This document shows positions 1 through 11,354 of a stretch of 64,000 bases of DNA, one piece after another. The notes beneath the pieces were generated by a model. It searched no databases. It was not told the DNA's origin and saw only the letters and a program-made list of their open reading frames with translations. The translations under genes were made by a program, and so were the position numbers. The first letter of the stretch is position 1. Every line of letters begins with the position of its first letter. The DNA is taken from NCBI RefSeq assembly GCF_964204645.1, contig NC_134029.1, forward strand, positions 6,776,001 to 6,840,000, given 5' to 3'. This stretch comes from Tubulanus polymorphus. Lineage: Eukaryota > Nemertea > Palaeonemertea > Tubulaniformes > Tubulanidae.

Positions 1-139
1 TGACATTTGAATTCACGCTCATATCATCGTTTGTAATCGATCTGAAGTTCACACATAGGGAATTCGAGTTTGTGTTTACGTTTAGTAGATTGAAATCCAA
101 AAGTTAATAAACACCAACAGATTGTTTTGGCTCTAATAC

Positions 140-1121
140 CTCTCGTAGTGCTCCGTTGAAGAATTTCAATGCGGCAAACGCCTCGAAATTGGGCACAACT
201 GCGATTATCGTACCCACAACTACCATTGCCCACTGGCAACCGAAATGTACAGGTTTTCTTCCAACTCGGTCGGATAGCGCCGGAAAAACGAGGGCTCCTA
301 ATAAAACCCCGGCAACGAACAACGACTGTGACGTCTCCACAAAGTAATTACGGTCACACACAAGATTCCACTTAAATAAAGATATATGTATATAGCACAT
401 CGATATATAATTTACCGTGATGTTTACAAATGAAGAGAAATGTGTTAGGATCGAATGGAAAAATCATTTATCATCAAAAAATCAATATGGTTTATTGAGT
501 CGTAAAAAATTTATACACGATTGAATGTTGCATCCGATCGCTGAATCATAATTTCTAACCTAGGGCTATTAATTCCTTAATTCCGAAACTTGTGTGTCCT
601 TACTAGTAGACATATTTGCTTACCTCTGTAACGATAGTTGATCCAATAGTCGAATCGTAAGTCCATCCATCTGTACAGGATTCTGTCACATTCGTCTCGG
701 ACGAATAATTCGTGTACATTTTGCATTGTGAACGTTCCATTTCTCCGTTACGATTTTCAAACGGGATAGCATCGTTAACCGTCACGTTGTCCGGAAGTTT
801 ACAGTGATGTTCTGGTTCTGCTCCTTTTTTTTATGGTAAATGAAATACCTTTAATCTATTTTGAGCGTGTCGGACTGACGCATCAACATTTTTCGAATTA
901 CGGTCTTAAACCAAGACATTGGATTTCATCACGCATGCATCAATGTAATCTTTCAAAGACTGTGTAGAACACAATAAAATGATATATTTACCTGTGAATA
1001 CTACGATCATCATATGCCAAGTCCCTGATAAGTTGAACGAGATGGAGTATATGACATACATGACCATTCTCCATCGGTTATAGACCCCCAACTTTGACAG
1101 TGCTTTATCCACGTCAAACAT
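140..1121 (-). CDS. SLC22-type organic ion transporter, N-terminal part (gene runs off the window)
   Basis: Major facilitator superfamily transporter of the SLC22 (organic cation/anion/carnitine) group, a plasma-membrane protein. Three exons join in phase: 992-1121 (start ATG at 1121), 624-820 and 140-370, 186 codons in all. Exon 1 begins FDVDKALSKLG, which is the family's cytosolic N-terminus, and then enters the first membrane segment. Exon 2 encodes the large extracellular loop, with cysteines, several N-x-S/T sites and the 'W.YD...ST.V.E' signature. Exon 3 begins WNLVCDR, the hallmark before membrane segment 2, and contains LSDRVGRKP, which fits the MFS loop motif (G-x-L-x-D-R-x-G-R-R/K). 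Splice sites are GT-AG, with phases 1 and 0. The remaining exons would lie left of base 1. Which SLC22 subgroup, and so which substrate, cannot be decided from this fragment. Family call is firm; subfamily is unknown. Confidence 0.88.
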
Positions 1122-1879
1122 ATTCACATTCGATTACGTCCGTTAGAAAAACAAGTGGTTCATATCCTAAAGAAATAGAGCACTTATATATATTTATACA
1201 TATACACCGTTATACATATGTTAATCAATGAGAGGACTTTTAGAAAAAGAACACTGGATAAAAAGTGTTTTTGAATCAGGTTGTCCATTTCGTTTGAGCG
1301 CGAAGAAACCACATTCATTCATGTTGAAGCTTTCAAGTTAACTATCATTTTCGATGTCTCATTTTTCTAACATTCCCTTGGTAGTATATACGTATGAATA
1401 TTACTGTTACATAAGTAGACAATTTATGAGGTTTTATTTCATACTGTGCACTTACGAAAAATAAAGTAACATATAATGAATTCATTCGAAAATATACTGA
1501 TCCAAGAAAATCCAACTTCTCACAATTTTTAAGTATCCAACGTAATCCATGCAAGTAATTGTCATGAAAAGATCTACGCGTCGTTGTTCATTGCTTACGG
1601 TAAACTAAACAAGCCGTCGGTTTGAACATGGACTCTAAAACGAAGAAGAAAGAACCGACTAGAACAGAGATAAATGTCCTGTAAGATTTATGCTTTCTCA
1701 CATTCTATTCAATGTCGGGTTTGTTCGTGAAATTGCTATTTGTTAAGCGTTAAGAAGCCAAACAATAAAGACGCACCACCAGTCCGAGTGTGACTTCTTA
1801 TTCTGAAATGAAATGTACTTATTAGAAACACGAATTCTAGTAAAATGTTTTACTGTGATACGAAATCACGCCATAAAAA

Positions 1880-2165
1880 CCGTTATAAACATTGACAACT
1901 ACTATGCTCCGGGGCTCTGTTTGAGTCGATGTGCACTACGTCATCAATATTGGCGTTTCAAAATAGAAATTTCAATTGAGAATTTAGGCGTTCATTTTGC
2001 GATTAAACATATACTTCGTAACTGTTATTTTCTACCTATAAATGTTCATGTCTTTTTGATAATTGATTTTTCGGTCGATATGCACTACGTCATCAATATA
2101 TCGTGGCTTGATTGGTTGCCGGTGAATTCAATTCAATTATCGATACATCCAAATTCAATAACTTA
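1880..2165 (-). repeat. Dispersed repeat family with TGATGACGTAGTGCAC motifs, copy 1
   Basis: Read on the minus strand, this segment matches 39950-40215 along its length: both contain two TTGATGACGTAGTGCA-type blocks about 150 bases apart, with matching sequence between and around them. A third, more diverged copy lies near 30820-30950. The shared order of blocks shows these are copies of one element of about 280 bases. No terminal repeats or coding capacity were recognised, so the class is unknown. Confidence 0.6.
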
Positions 2166-3429
2166 ACTGATTCTTAATATTATGTTGTTTATATCATATC
2201 ATTTATTGTCGATAACATTAAGCAATATATGTGTGTTATTTTTCAAGGCGTCGATAAGCTTTCAAGTTAGTTCTCCTGTTATCTATAAGTATGGATAGCT
2301 TTATCTAGCTGCTGCTCAGCTAGGAGAGATGTGAGAGATATAAATTCTGATTTTAGTTACTTGCTATACACCCGTTATTGCAGACACGCAAAACTGCTAA
2401 TGATACAGGTGAAACTTATTGAAATATGAACGATATCAGCGCAGTCTTTCGACGGAAGATAAACCAAGTGTTAAACCTATAAAGGCATCAGGCATCTGAC
2501 CTGAATAAATACTCGAAAGTAATACTTACGTTTTATGTGGCCGATTATGTATTTAATACAGTATAGAATGTGATATAATGACAATAATATTCCTATTAAC
2601 GAACAAAAGGTTAGTTCGTATAAACGCCATATTGGTTTCAAGGTCGGATTATTTCCACTGTCCTTTTTCACATTAAATTACATATCTATTTCGTCCTGTC
2701 TATCAATTGAACTCATCCGAAATCAATTGTTTGTTTCTCGATTATGAAAAGATGATCATAACTTTTTTTATCGTTGAATAGGGATTGACCCTGTTATTTC
2801 TATTGGTAGATTTCGTTTGATTTGTTTTGATTCGGTGTCCCTTACAAACCTGCCACACCTGCCGGGAACGAAAAAGGGAGTTTGATTTTGAAATCGATGT
2901 ACAGATATAGTTGTGTGATCGGCGGTCGAATTTAAGAAGTGCGTAATTAGAAATTTCCGTTCCGGTTCGTTCAAACGATCCTCCAATCAGAACTGGCAAG
3001 CGACTGTGGGGTTAGTACATCGAGCAACAGCCAGTTCAGACAGACGATTTTACTGAAGTCGCGTGACTTTTACATATTCATAACATAAACATGGCTTATC
3101 CACATTTATCGCATAATTATTACAAAATATCCTCGAATTTCATGGTAGAAATCTAGATATTCTAAGCTCTAGAATTTTAAGTATTTGAAAAAGATAGAAT
3201 AAGAACTCTAGCATTGCATCCTGTGGTTAAGTGAAAAGTTGAGCTTCGCGCACCCGTTTGAAAATCTGAGTAGTTGAAGTTGAGTTGAAGTTGGAAATAC
3301 AGTTGGATTGTTTTAGATATCATACTTGAGTGTTGAGTAGAATAGTTGCAGATCATGTTAAAAAATTTACTTGATTAAGATGATAATTAAAACACATTAC
3401 TTACTGGGTGACACGTGAGAAAACCGCGA

Positions 3430-3660
3430 CCACCATCTGCGCACGGAGACGCGTATATAATATGACATACAATATACTTTACTTCTATTGTAGCACTGTA
3501 TAGAATAACGAGAACAGAGATTTGGTGTAATTACGTATTTTGATATACTAATAAGCGAGAACTTGGGCTACTGTACGACTATCAATCACGCAGTAATGAA
3601 ATGTCATAATTTGAACCCGAATTCCAAACTGCCTTTTTCCGTCACGTTGATGAGGGTAGA
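3430..3660. repeat. Flank module A, copy 1 of the GPCR-cluster duplication
   Basis: Contains GAACTTGGGCTACTGTACGA and neighbouring sequence found again at 6780-6965 (same orientation) and 10400-10562 (inverted). These modules sit on the far sides of the duplicated GPCR genes, so they are most simply explained as parts of the duplicated segments rather than as a separate transposon. Confidence 0.6.
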
Positions 3661-3783
3661 AGTCATTGATACCGAAGGTTGCTAGATATTTTTTGCTAAC
3701 CTATTCACGAATGTACGGACGGGCATTGCGGTTAACATGAAATGTATCTCGAAATTTTTACTTAGAAAAAATATAAAGACATT

Positions 3784-3962
<179 letters not shown>

Positions 3963-4289
3963 ATCACGCCTTTTTCGCGGTTTGTACACCAGTGAAATGA
4001 ACCATTTTCAACAAATTGGCATAAAAACCGAAAATGTATGATATTGTATTTATTATCATATTCATAAAATACTGACTGCTTTGAAATAACAGTTACGTAG
4101 CTTGTATATAAATAAAACCAGCTCTAAAAGCGATAAGACAATCAGGATTAAGGATTAAAAACGCAGAAAATTTATACATCAAATAAAAATGACAAGTGTT
4201 TTCGGTATCTTCTATACCATCCCACTAATTATTTCTAACCCCTTTTTTCACTATTTTGGGCACAGTTTCTGTCTCAGGTTATTGTTATC

Positions 4290-4670
4290 ATTATAGGCAA
4301 AGTAGCAAATGTATTGAACATCATGGAGGTATTACTGTAACTCAGCTTGTGCTAGCCGGTAAAATTCGTCTCCATTCGAAAAATGATATTCCCAGATTTC
4401 CGCACTCTCTTGGCGGACAGTATAAAATACTGAAATTGTAGAGCTCGTGAAATTTTAAGGGCAGTTAAGGAGTAAATAGCTAAATCGATAATGTGAAAGA
4501 TAATCTTACCTCTGCAAAACGCGTTATAATGATGAATATTGATGTTTGATTCACAGTATTTGAAAGTGTCCGAGGTAATTTCTCTACAATTATTGTGGTG
4601 TAAATTTGCGCAGTGGATTGTTGAAAAACAGAAATTAAAAAGTCTGAATGAAAAAGAAAAAAAAATCAAG
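4290..4670 (-). pseudogene. Decayed 5' fragment of a third GPCR copy plus its upstream flank
   Basis: On the minus strand about 4290-4385 aligns with the first codons of the receptor at 5331-6353: a conserved N-I-x-F-R-M-E-T-N-F-T start is readable, followed by diverged sequence matching the coding region into membrane segment 1. The stretch 4386-4670 matches the upstream flank of the intact copy (6354-6690), including the shared block TAAAATACTGAAATTGTAG. The rest of the receptor is missing and the reading frame is lost after a few codons. It therefore looks like the stump of a tandem duplicate, not an exon of a working gene. Confidence 0.65.
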
Positions 4671-5330
4671 TCATCGTTTAACTTTCTATATCTTTAGTTG
4701 GAAAATAATTGAACTGGAATGTTAGCTTTCCACTCTCCCATTTGAGAGAATCTAACTATTTGAATTCGAGGAGTAGGTTAAAAGTACGATCGAATATCAT
4801 ATATGAGTGACCTACGATAAAAGAAAGATGCAAGAACCAACTTTCTGTGTCATGTGATGAGAAAATAACGTGAATACTATCCGCACATGGGGAAAATTTG
4901 GACCCAAAACCCCCAACAGTCTTTTAATTCGTCAAGCTAAATCTCTTTTTCTGTTAAGTTGAAATACCAAGATATCGTAAAAACTAGGGTTGCGCTTTCT
5001 ATATATGTCGTTTCTTGTTTGTAAGCTTCAAGTTTATTTTGTAGTATTATATACTATATGATGTAATGTTTAATTCAAATTTGTTCTGAAATAAAGTAAA
5101 TTGAAGTGGAGTAAAAATTGACATTTTCATTTTGCCACTTCTCCCCTCTTTACTACACGATTCACCATCGTCTGGCACATGCTACGTTTCGTTGGTCAAC
5201 CCGGTAGCGCCTACATCGGCAAGATGAATAATCTTCAGAAAATGGATATGAAAGCTAAATGTTGAAATTTGAAATAAACATGGAAAATTTATTTGTAAAA
5301 CAGAAATAATGTTTCGATCTGGTATTTTAT

Positions 5331-6353
5331 TCAAACTAATTTTGCTATTTTGCACCCTAGTTTCCTGCGTACTTCTTGTCTCAGTTTTATACTCGAAATA
5401 CAATATAATACAAAATTGACACACGAATTCATGCACGATAATGTTTGCCCAGTTTTCTCGGCAATTTTTAATTCCTTGATGGGTGGAATAAATAGCATCA
5501 ATAATTTTTTAATTCCGGCCGGAAATTCGAAAACTAAATACGACATAACGGCCGCAAGTGCTAGAAATGAAGCCTGATGTTGGATCATGGCTGGTGATGA
5601 TTGTTTGCTGGAAATCTTATCCCGTTTACGTGTGGCATCCACCAACGATTTAACTATTATCGTATTGGCAATGAACAAAATGATGAAAGGCGAAAAAGTG
5701 ATCATTGACATGTGTATTGCTGAGCGAAACTCGACTCCAGTGCCTGGAATACGTAGAAGACGCAAATATGAAACTTCACTCGGATAAGGGCATTTTGTGT
5801 AGCGGTATGCTACGTCACGGTAGAAAAATCGCCAAAATTGTGTCCCTATAGAAAGAAATATGATAACAACACAAGCTATTAAGCACTCGCGTTTGGAGAC
5901 ATAAGCACGTGCTTTTAACGGGAATACGATAGCAAATGCTCGTTCTAAACTAATCAGAACTGTGATCCAGTTCCTGACCATTTTAGCTATTACAGACGGC
6001 TCCATCGCGACATATGACAGAAAGACACCAACCTCACTGACATTTCTGAAAAACATTTCTCGCGGGGAGTATACCCATTCTACCAAGTATCGAATCGGAC
6101 GCGCGATAAGATAGCAAATAAGTAATACATTTTCCGCTACGGCAAGAACGCGTAATATAGTGAATGTCGGAACTTCAGTGTTGAATGATGATAAAACGTA
6201 CAACGTCAGGAAATTCAGAAAGATGCCAATTATTGTAATGGGTAAAATAGCAAATACATTGAACATCCAGGCAACATTCGTAATGTAATTCAACTGGCAG
6301 TCATTAGTGAAATTCGTCGCCATTCTGAAGTTAATGTTCGATCCTGAAAGCAA
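5331..6353 (-). CDS. Class A GPCR, FMRFamide-receptor-like, copy 1 (intronless)
   Basis: Intronless 340-residue seven-transmembrane receptor, expected at the plasma membrane and coupled to G proteins. Visible features are an N-terminal glycosylation site (NFT), seven hydrophobic segments, ERA in place of DRY after segment 3 followed by IVFPLKA, and NFVLY in place of NPxxY in segment 7. The basic C-terminal tail is short. The 'LERxxAIxxPLKA' run resembles invertebrate FMRFamide/peptide receptors, but the ligand is unknown. The usual cysteine at the top of segment 3 is not seen, although a cysteine is present in the second extracellular loop. The start may be the first ATG or the ATG 11 codons in, because the segment following that second ATG (TNFTND) is shared with the sister copy. 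I count 15 substitutions plus a changed C-terminus relative to the copy at 8728-9753. Confidence 0.85.
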   Translation of the reverse strand: MLSGSNINFRMATNFTNDCQLNYITNVAWMFNVFAILPITIIGIFLNFLTLYVLSSFNTEVPTFTILRVLAVAENVLLICYLIARPIRYLVEWVYSPREMFFRNVSEVGVFLSYVAMEPSVIAKMVRNWITVLISLERAFAIVFPLKARAYVSKRECLIACVVIIFLSIGTQFWRFFYRDVAYRYTKCPYPSEVSYLRLLRIPGTGVEFRSAIHMSMITFSPFIILFIANTIIVKSLVDATRKRDKISSKQSSPAMIQHQASFLALAAVMSYLVFEFPAGIKKLLMLFIPPIKELKIAEKTGQTLSCMNSCVNFVLYCISSIKLRQEVRRKLGCKIAKLV

Positions 6354-6779
6354 GCATTCTCCAAACAGTATGTATATAACGATAAAATACTGAAATTGTA
6401 GCGCTCATGCAACTTTGAGGGAAAGGTTAAGAGTAAATAGCTAAATCAATAAGCAAACCCACAGATGATGACTAAATAATTTATTCTAATCTTTCAGTTT
6501 CGAAGTTTTGACTAAAACTAAATCATCAAAAACCGTTCCTCTGCAAAATAAAACGTTTGAAATGAAATATATTGATCTTTGAATTACAGTGTTTGAGGTA
6601 TATCATCCACAATCGTTGTGGTATGTAATATTTTGCGCATTGGATTGTCGAAAAACAGAAAAACAGAAATTCAATGCCTTGAAGTATAGGAAATCAGAAT
6701 CCAGTCATCGAACAATTTCCAGCATCTTTGCTTCGTCTTCTTTATGTTGGAAGTTAACTACATGAACTTGAGGACTGCA

Positions 6780-7340
6780 CATATCACGTACACATACAAT
6801 ATACTTAACTTCTTTTGTGTAACAGTTTAAAATAACACACATAGAGCAGAGATTACGTATTTCGACAATCAATTAACAAGAACTTGGGCTACTGTACGAC
6901 TATCAAAACGCAGTAAAAAATGTCGTGATATGGACCCGGATTCCCGAACAGCCTTTATCCGTCGAGTCGAGGAAGCCGCTTGAACTTGTAACTTGTTTTC
7001 CCGTTAAAAATACAAAAATATGGTAATAAATATGGGTTTTCAAGTTTCTATTTCTTTCATCTAAAGAATTTGATATGTAGTTTTGTATAAATGTATGATT
7101 CAAGTTTTTGGCCATATCATAGATAGTATGTATAATATAATATGTGATTTCAATATTTTCGGAAATTTAATTAAGTTAAGTTAAGTTAAGTAAAAATGAG
7201 TAACAATGGACGAGTTCATTTTGCCATTTCATTGTTCTCTCGACTTACACTGTATGTATTTTGTAAAGGAGTTATTATTTATAGCTTTATTTAATTACGG
7301 TTCGTATACTACGTCACGTTTGCCACATAGTGCCATAAAC
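6780..7340. repeat. Flank modules A and B of the GPCR duplication (left arm)
   Basis: 6780-6965 is module A (also at 3430-3660 and inverted at 10400-10562). 7110-7335 is module B: its reverse complement matches 9885-10145, including the shared blocks GTAAGTCGAGAGAAC and ATGTGGCAAACGTGACGTA, and a weaker same-strand copy lies at about 5035-5215. Order and orientation make 6780-7340 the left arm of an imperfect inverted repeat whose right arm is 9885-10562. Confidence 0.65.
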
Positions 7341-8727
7341 AAATCATTGAATGAATTCAATAAATCATAAAACAAATATGACAATCCAATGTACAGATTT
7401 AGAATTAACATGAGAAACTGTCGCTTTATCTAAAAATTAGAAAAAGAAGGCGGGCTTGATAGGTATTGCTTCATAATAATCTATAATTTTAGTTACCGGT
7501 AGGGGTTTTGCTATTTCAGCCCCAATACGTTTTAGGAATACACTAATTAGTCACGTCCAGCAGACGGTTTTGGTTCTGAAGATACAATTAGTTCACGTAC
7601 TTCATTCAAATTGGTTGGATATAGAAAAAATACAATTGTACATCTTAGGCATATAATAATTGATAGTTCACTCCCAATTTACTAGAATATTTACAAAATG
7701 CCCTAATTCACTAATAGCTAATTTGTATTGACATGATACGCCATCTATATCAAAATTTCAGGGACGCGAAGACCTTGTGGGATTTTTCCAATATATCTTT
7801 CATGGAAGCCCAGAACTTAAAGAATTTATGAACTTAAACAATCTATTACTACAAAATTGACATTTTGTGCCTAATTATCATTAATTAAATTGTCATTGAT
7901 ATTGCGCGTAAGGTGCGTTTTCTATCTAACTGATTTATAGTTGACCTATCGGTCACCAAATTGCCACCTTGATAACATTTATATTGAGGGTTTTTTGCTT
8001 TTTTTCACAGAAAACCCCCATTGCTTTTCCCCGGATTATTATGATCATTATTATTATTTTCCTTCCCCTGGCCTTTCAAAGCAGATAAACCCCAAAAGTC
8101 ACTAAAAGATAACTACTACGGATTTCTACGAAATTTTCTAGGATTTTACTTAAGCCCAATACTTACAGATTTCAAGTGTCTATATTTTGATTGACCCCTC
8201 GGTTCGTGCCCCAGGGGTCGAAAGGTAACATGTCTCCGAATGTCAGATTCTGGATCGAGAGGCCGAAAACCGTTGTGTTCGACATATTTTTCGTTGCATT
8301 AGCAATTCCTCGACGTACTGGACGTCAACATTGTTATCGGTATCTAGACCGACAAAATAGTTAACGCATGTATTTGTAATGAACAGGGCATACTCAAACT
8401 TCAAAAATATCATAGTATTCAACAACGTATAGAATAAGATTTATTCTTTTTTTGAATTCTTTACTTCGATGAATTCATGGAACGATCGACGAACTTTCGA
8501 ATACCATGTATATATCCTAAATTTGTTTTGCAGGGGAAAAGAATTCGTATATTCTTTTGTTACATTTCGGCGATGAACTTTTAAAGTTCGTGAATCTCAA
8601 GTCATTATCCATCGTTATATTACCATGAAACATTGTTTGCAGGCACGATTATCTTTAGCATCATCGATTTAAGTATTATCTCTCCGGGGAGTACGAAAGC
8701 ACTACAATTTCAGTATTCTGTCGTTAT
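7341..8727. other. Spacer between the two inverted GPCR copies
   Basis: No coding region is supported; the one 60-residue minus frame (8243-8425) resembles nothing recognised. The last few dozen bases before 8728 share ACTACAATTTCAGTATT with the upstream flank of the sister gene, so the duplicated unit includes part of the promoter region. A short self-complementary block (GACCCCT ... AGGGGTC) lies at about 8193-8220. Confidence 0.5.
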
Positions 8728-9753
8728 ATGCCGTCCGCAGAGCTGCTTCATTTCGGGAACATTAACTTTAGAATGGAGACGAACTTCACTAATGACTGCC
8801 AGTTGAATTACATTACAAATATTTCCTGGATGTTCAACGTATTTGCTATTTTACCCATTACAATAATTGGAATCTTTCTGAACTTCCTGACGTTTTATGT
8901 TTTATCATCGTTCAACACGGAAGTTCCGACATTCACTATATTACGCGTTCTTGCCGTAGCGGAAAATGTATTACTTATTTGCTATCTTATCGCGCGTCCG
9001 ATTCGATACTTGGTGGAATGGGTATACTCCCCGCGAGAAATGTTTTTCAGAAATGTCAGTGAGGTCGGTGTCTTTCTGTCATATGTTGCGATGTCACCGT
9101 CTGTAATAGCTAAAATGGTCAGGAACTGGATCACAGTTCTGATTAGTTTAGAACGAGCATTTGCTATCGTATTCCCGTTGAAAGCACGTGCTTATGTCTC
9201 CAAACGCGAGTGCTTAATATCTTGTGTTGTTATCATATTTCTTTCCATAGGGACACAATTTTGGCGATTTTTCTACCGTGACGTAGCATACCGCTACACA
9301 AAATGCCCTTATCCGAGTGAAGTTTCATATTTGCGACTTCTACGTATTCCAGGCACTGGAGTTGAGTTTCGCTCAGCAATACACATGTCAATGATCACTT
9401 TTTCGCCTTTCATCATTTTGTCCATTGCCAATATGATAATAGTTAAATCGTTGGTGGATGCCACACGTAAACGGGATAAGATTTCCAGCAAACAATCATC
9501 ACCAGCCATGATCCAACATCAGGCTTCATTTCTAGCACTTGCGGCCGTTATGTCGTATTTAGTTTTCGAATTTCCGGCCGGAATTAAAAAATTATTGATG
9601 CAATTTATTCCGCCCACCAAGGAATTGAAAATTGTCGCTAAGACTGGGCAAACATTATCGAGCACGAATTCGTGTGTCAATTTTGTATTGTATTGTATTT
9701 CGAGTAAAAAACTGAGACAAGAAGTACGCAGGAAACTAGTAGGGTGCAAATAG
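8728..9753 (+). CDS. Class A GPCR, FMRFamide-receptor-like, copy 2 (intronless)
   Basis: Intronless 341-residue receptor, inverted relative to its near-identical sister at 5331-6353. It shows the same seven hydrophobic segments, ERA after segment 3, an HMSMITFSPF run in segment 5 and NFVLY in segment 7, and the same absence of a segment-3 cysteine. By my count 15 residues differ over about 325 shared positions. The tail differs because a 3-base insertion (a valine codon) is followed by an earlier stop. Nucleotide identity in the middle of the gene is almost complete at silent sites, while the ends and flanks are clearly more diverged. The upstream residues MPSAELLHF are not conserved, so the ATG of METNFTND may be the true start. 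Probably a functional paralogue with the same or a related peptide ligand; the ligand is unknown. Confidence 0.85.
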   Translation: MPSAELLHFGNINFRMETNFTNDCQLNYITNISWMFNVFAILPITIIGIFLNFLTFYVLSSFNTEVPTFTILRVLAVAENVLLICYLIARPIRYLVEWVYSPREMFFRNVSEVGVFLSYVAMSPSVIAKMVRNWITVLISLERAFAIVFPLKARAYVSKRECLISCVVIIFLSIGTQFWRFFYRDVAYRYTKCPYPSEVSYLRLLRIPGTGVEFRSAIHMSMITFSPFIILSIANMIIVKSLVDATRKRDKISSKQSSPAMIQHQASFLALAAVMSYLVFEFPAGIKKLLMQFIPPTKELKIVAKTGQTLSSTNSCVNFVLYCISSKKLRQEVRRKLVGCK

Positions 9754-9879
9754 TAAAAATAATTGAATGAAAATACGTGGGTTGTTTCTATACGATGAAT
9801 AAGTTTCCCATGTAGATTCTAAATTTCTACATTGGGTTATCATATTTATTTGATGACAATTATTTTCATTCCGCTTACA

Positions 9880-10562
9880 TATATAGGCGCTATGTGGCAA
9901 ACGTGACGTAATATGCGTCAGACGAGGGTATTATGAACCTTAATTAAGTACAGCTATATTAACTCCTTTACAAGATATTTTACAAGATCTCCTTTACAAG
10001 ATACTTTACAAGATAAAACAGTGTAAGTCGAGAGAACGGGTAAAGTGAAATCGTCCATTGCTACTCCATGATACAGAGGAAGGGTATAATCCACTTAACT
10101 TACATTTCAGGAAATCAAATATCATATCATTCTATCCATGATATGACCAAAACATGAAACATATACCATTTATATGTTGATCAAATCACATGACATAATG
10201 ATCCTGACCGAAACGAAGCTTAACGATACAGATGAGGCCTGGGCTAAGAACTTCTTTAACAATTTGGGGTATACTGTATTCTTAAAAAATCGTGAGAAAC
10301 TATCTTCAATAAAACCCAAATTCATACGAGATTTTGGTATTTCTAACGGAGAAAACGAATCACAAGTTTACTTTCCTCAACTCGACGTGTAAAGGCTTTC
10401 GAGAATTCGGGTTCAAATGATGATCAAGACATTACATTATTGCGTGTTGATATAGTCTTACATTAGCCCAAGTTCTTGCTTATTGATAGTCGAAATACGT
10501 AATTACGCCGAATCGCTGTTCTACGTATATTATTTAGTACCGTTACACAAAAGAAGTAAAGT
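9880..10562. repeat. Flank modules B' and A' (right arm of the inverted duplication)
   Basis: 9885-10145 is the reverse complement of 7110-7335, and 10400-10562 is the reverse complement of 6780-6965. Module A' is interrupted at its end by the transposon at 10571-10984; the left arm keeps the uninterrupted sequence, which supplies a paralogous empty site. Confidence 0.65.
10174..10340 (+). pseudogene. LINE endonuclease-domain fragment
   Basis: The frame reads HDIMILTETKLNDTD, then an FF..LGYTVF.KNR run. This matches the APE-type endonuclease of non-LTR retrotransposons, where 'D-I-x-x-L-x-E-T-x-L' carries a catalytic glutamate. Only about 50 residues remain, with no reverse transcriptase nearby, so it is a truncated relic lying between modules B' and A'. 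The clade cannot be assigned. Confidence 0.6.
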
Positions 10563-10570
10563 ATAATACT

Positions 10571-10984
10571 ACGGAAGCGATAAAGGGCCTCGAGATGTCG
10601 CGTTCCAACTCGACAAGTCGTCATATTTATGTCGACATACCGCGATATATCGCGTCAAGTCGACATAAATATGTCGATATATCGTGACGTTTTGACGACA
10701 TATTTCGTTTTCTCGACCACTTTCCTCGCGACAAGTCGACATATTCACGACGACTTGAAACTCAGTCGTCATTTCACTGGCGTCCTTATCTTACATTTAG
10801 ACGTGTCTTCAAATGACGGCTTGTCCCGTGAAAAATGGGCGAAAAAGCGAAATTTGTCGTGAAATCGTCACAATATGTCGACATATTCATGTCGACTTGA
10901 CGCGATATATCGCGATATATCGACATAAATATGGCGACTTGTCGAGTTGGAACGCGACATCTCGAGGCCCTTTATCGCTTCCGT
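10571..10984. mobile_element. Fold-back DNA transposon (MITE) with 8-bp target duplication
   Basis: A 414-base non-autonomous element. The terminal inverted repeats start ACGGAAGCGATAAAGGGCC and are near perfect for about 50 bases. Weaker complementarity continues to about 190 bases from each end, so the whole unit can fold into one hairpin. The flanking 8-base direct repeat ATAATACT (10563-10570 and 10985-10992) is the target-site duplication. Eight bases fits the hAT group, although the tip is not the usual CA. The interior is built from short palindromes of the GTCGACATA and CGCGATATATCGCG type. It encodes no protein. Confidence 0.88.
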
Positions 10985-11354
10985 ATAATACTGCTTGTGA
11001 TATGTGCAGATGATTTTCCCACTTATCACACAGATAGTTTCTTCTTGGGTTGTTCGTTATCTTATCTCATAGTGTGATATTTAATCATACTCCTAAACTA
11101 TAATCGGAATATAATCCAAATTTACAGCTTCAATCCATTAGAAAGGAGTAATGGAGCCTAGATTTAATTCTTCAATTTGCCAATGACCTACTAAAATGGA
11201 TAAGATCTTTTGAGGATAATGGAAGTCAAATGGTTTTTAGCTAGTATCAAAAATATACTGAAGAGATGATCATGGTTTGATCCTGGGGGAGATGTATCAT
11301 GTTTGGAAATTTAGACGTACTGATTACAATGCACATACATTAGACACTGCTGCG

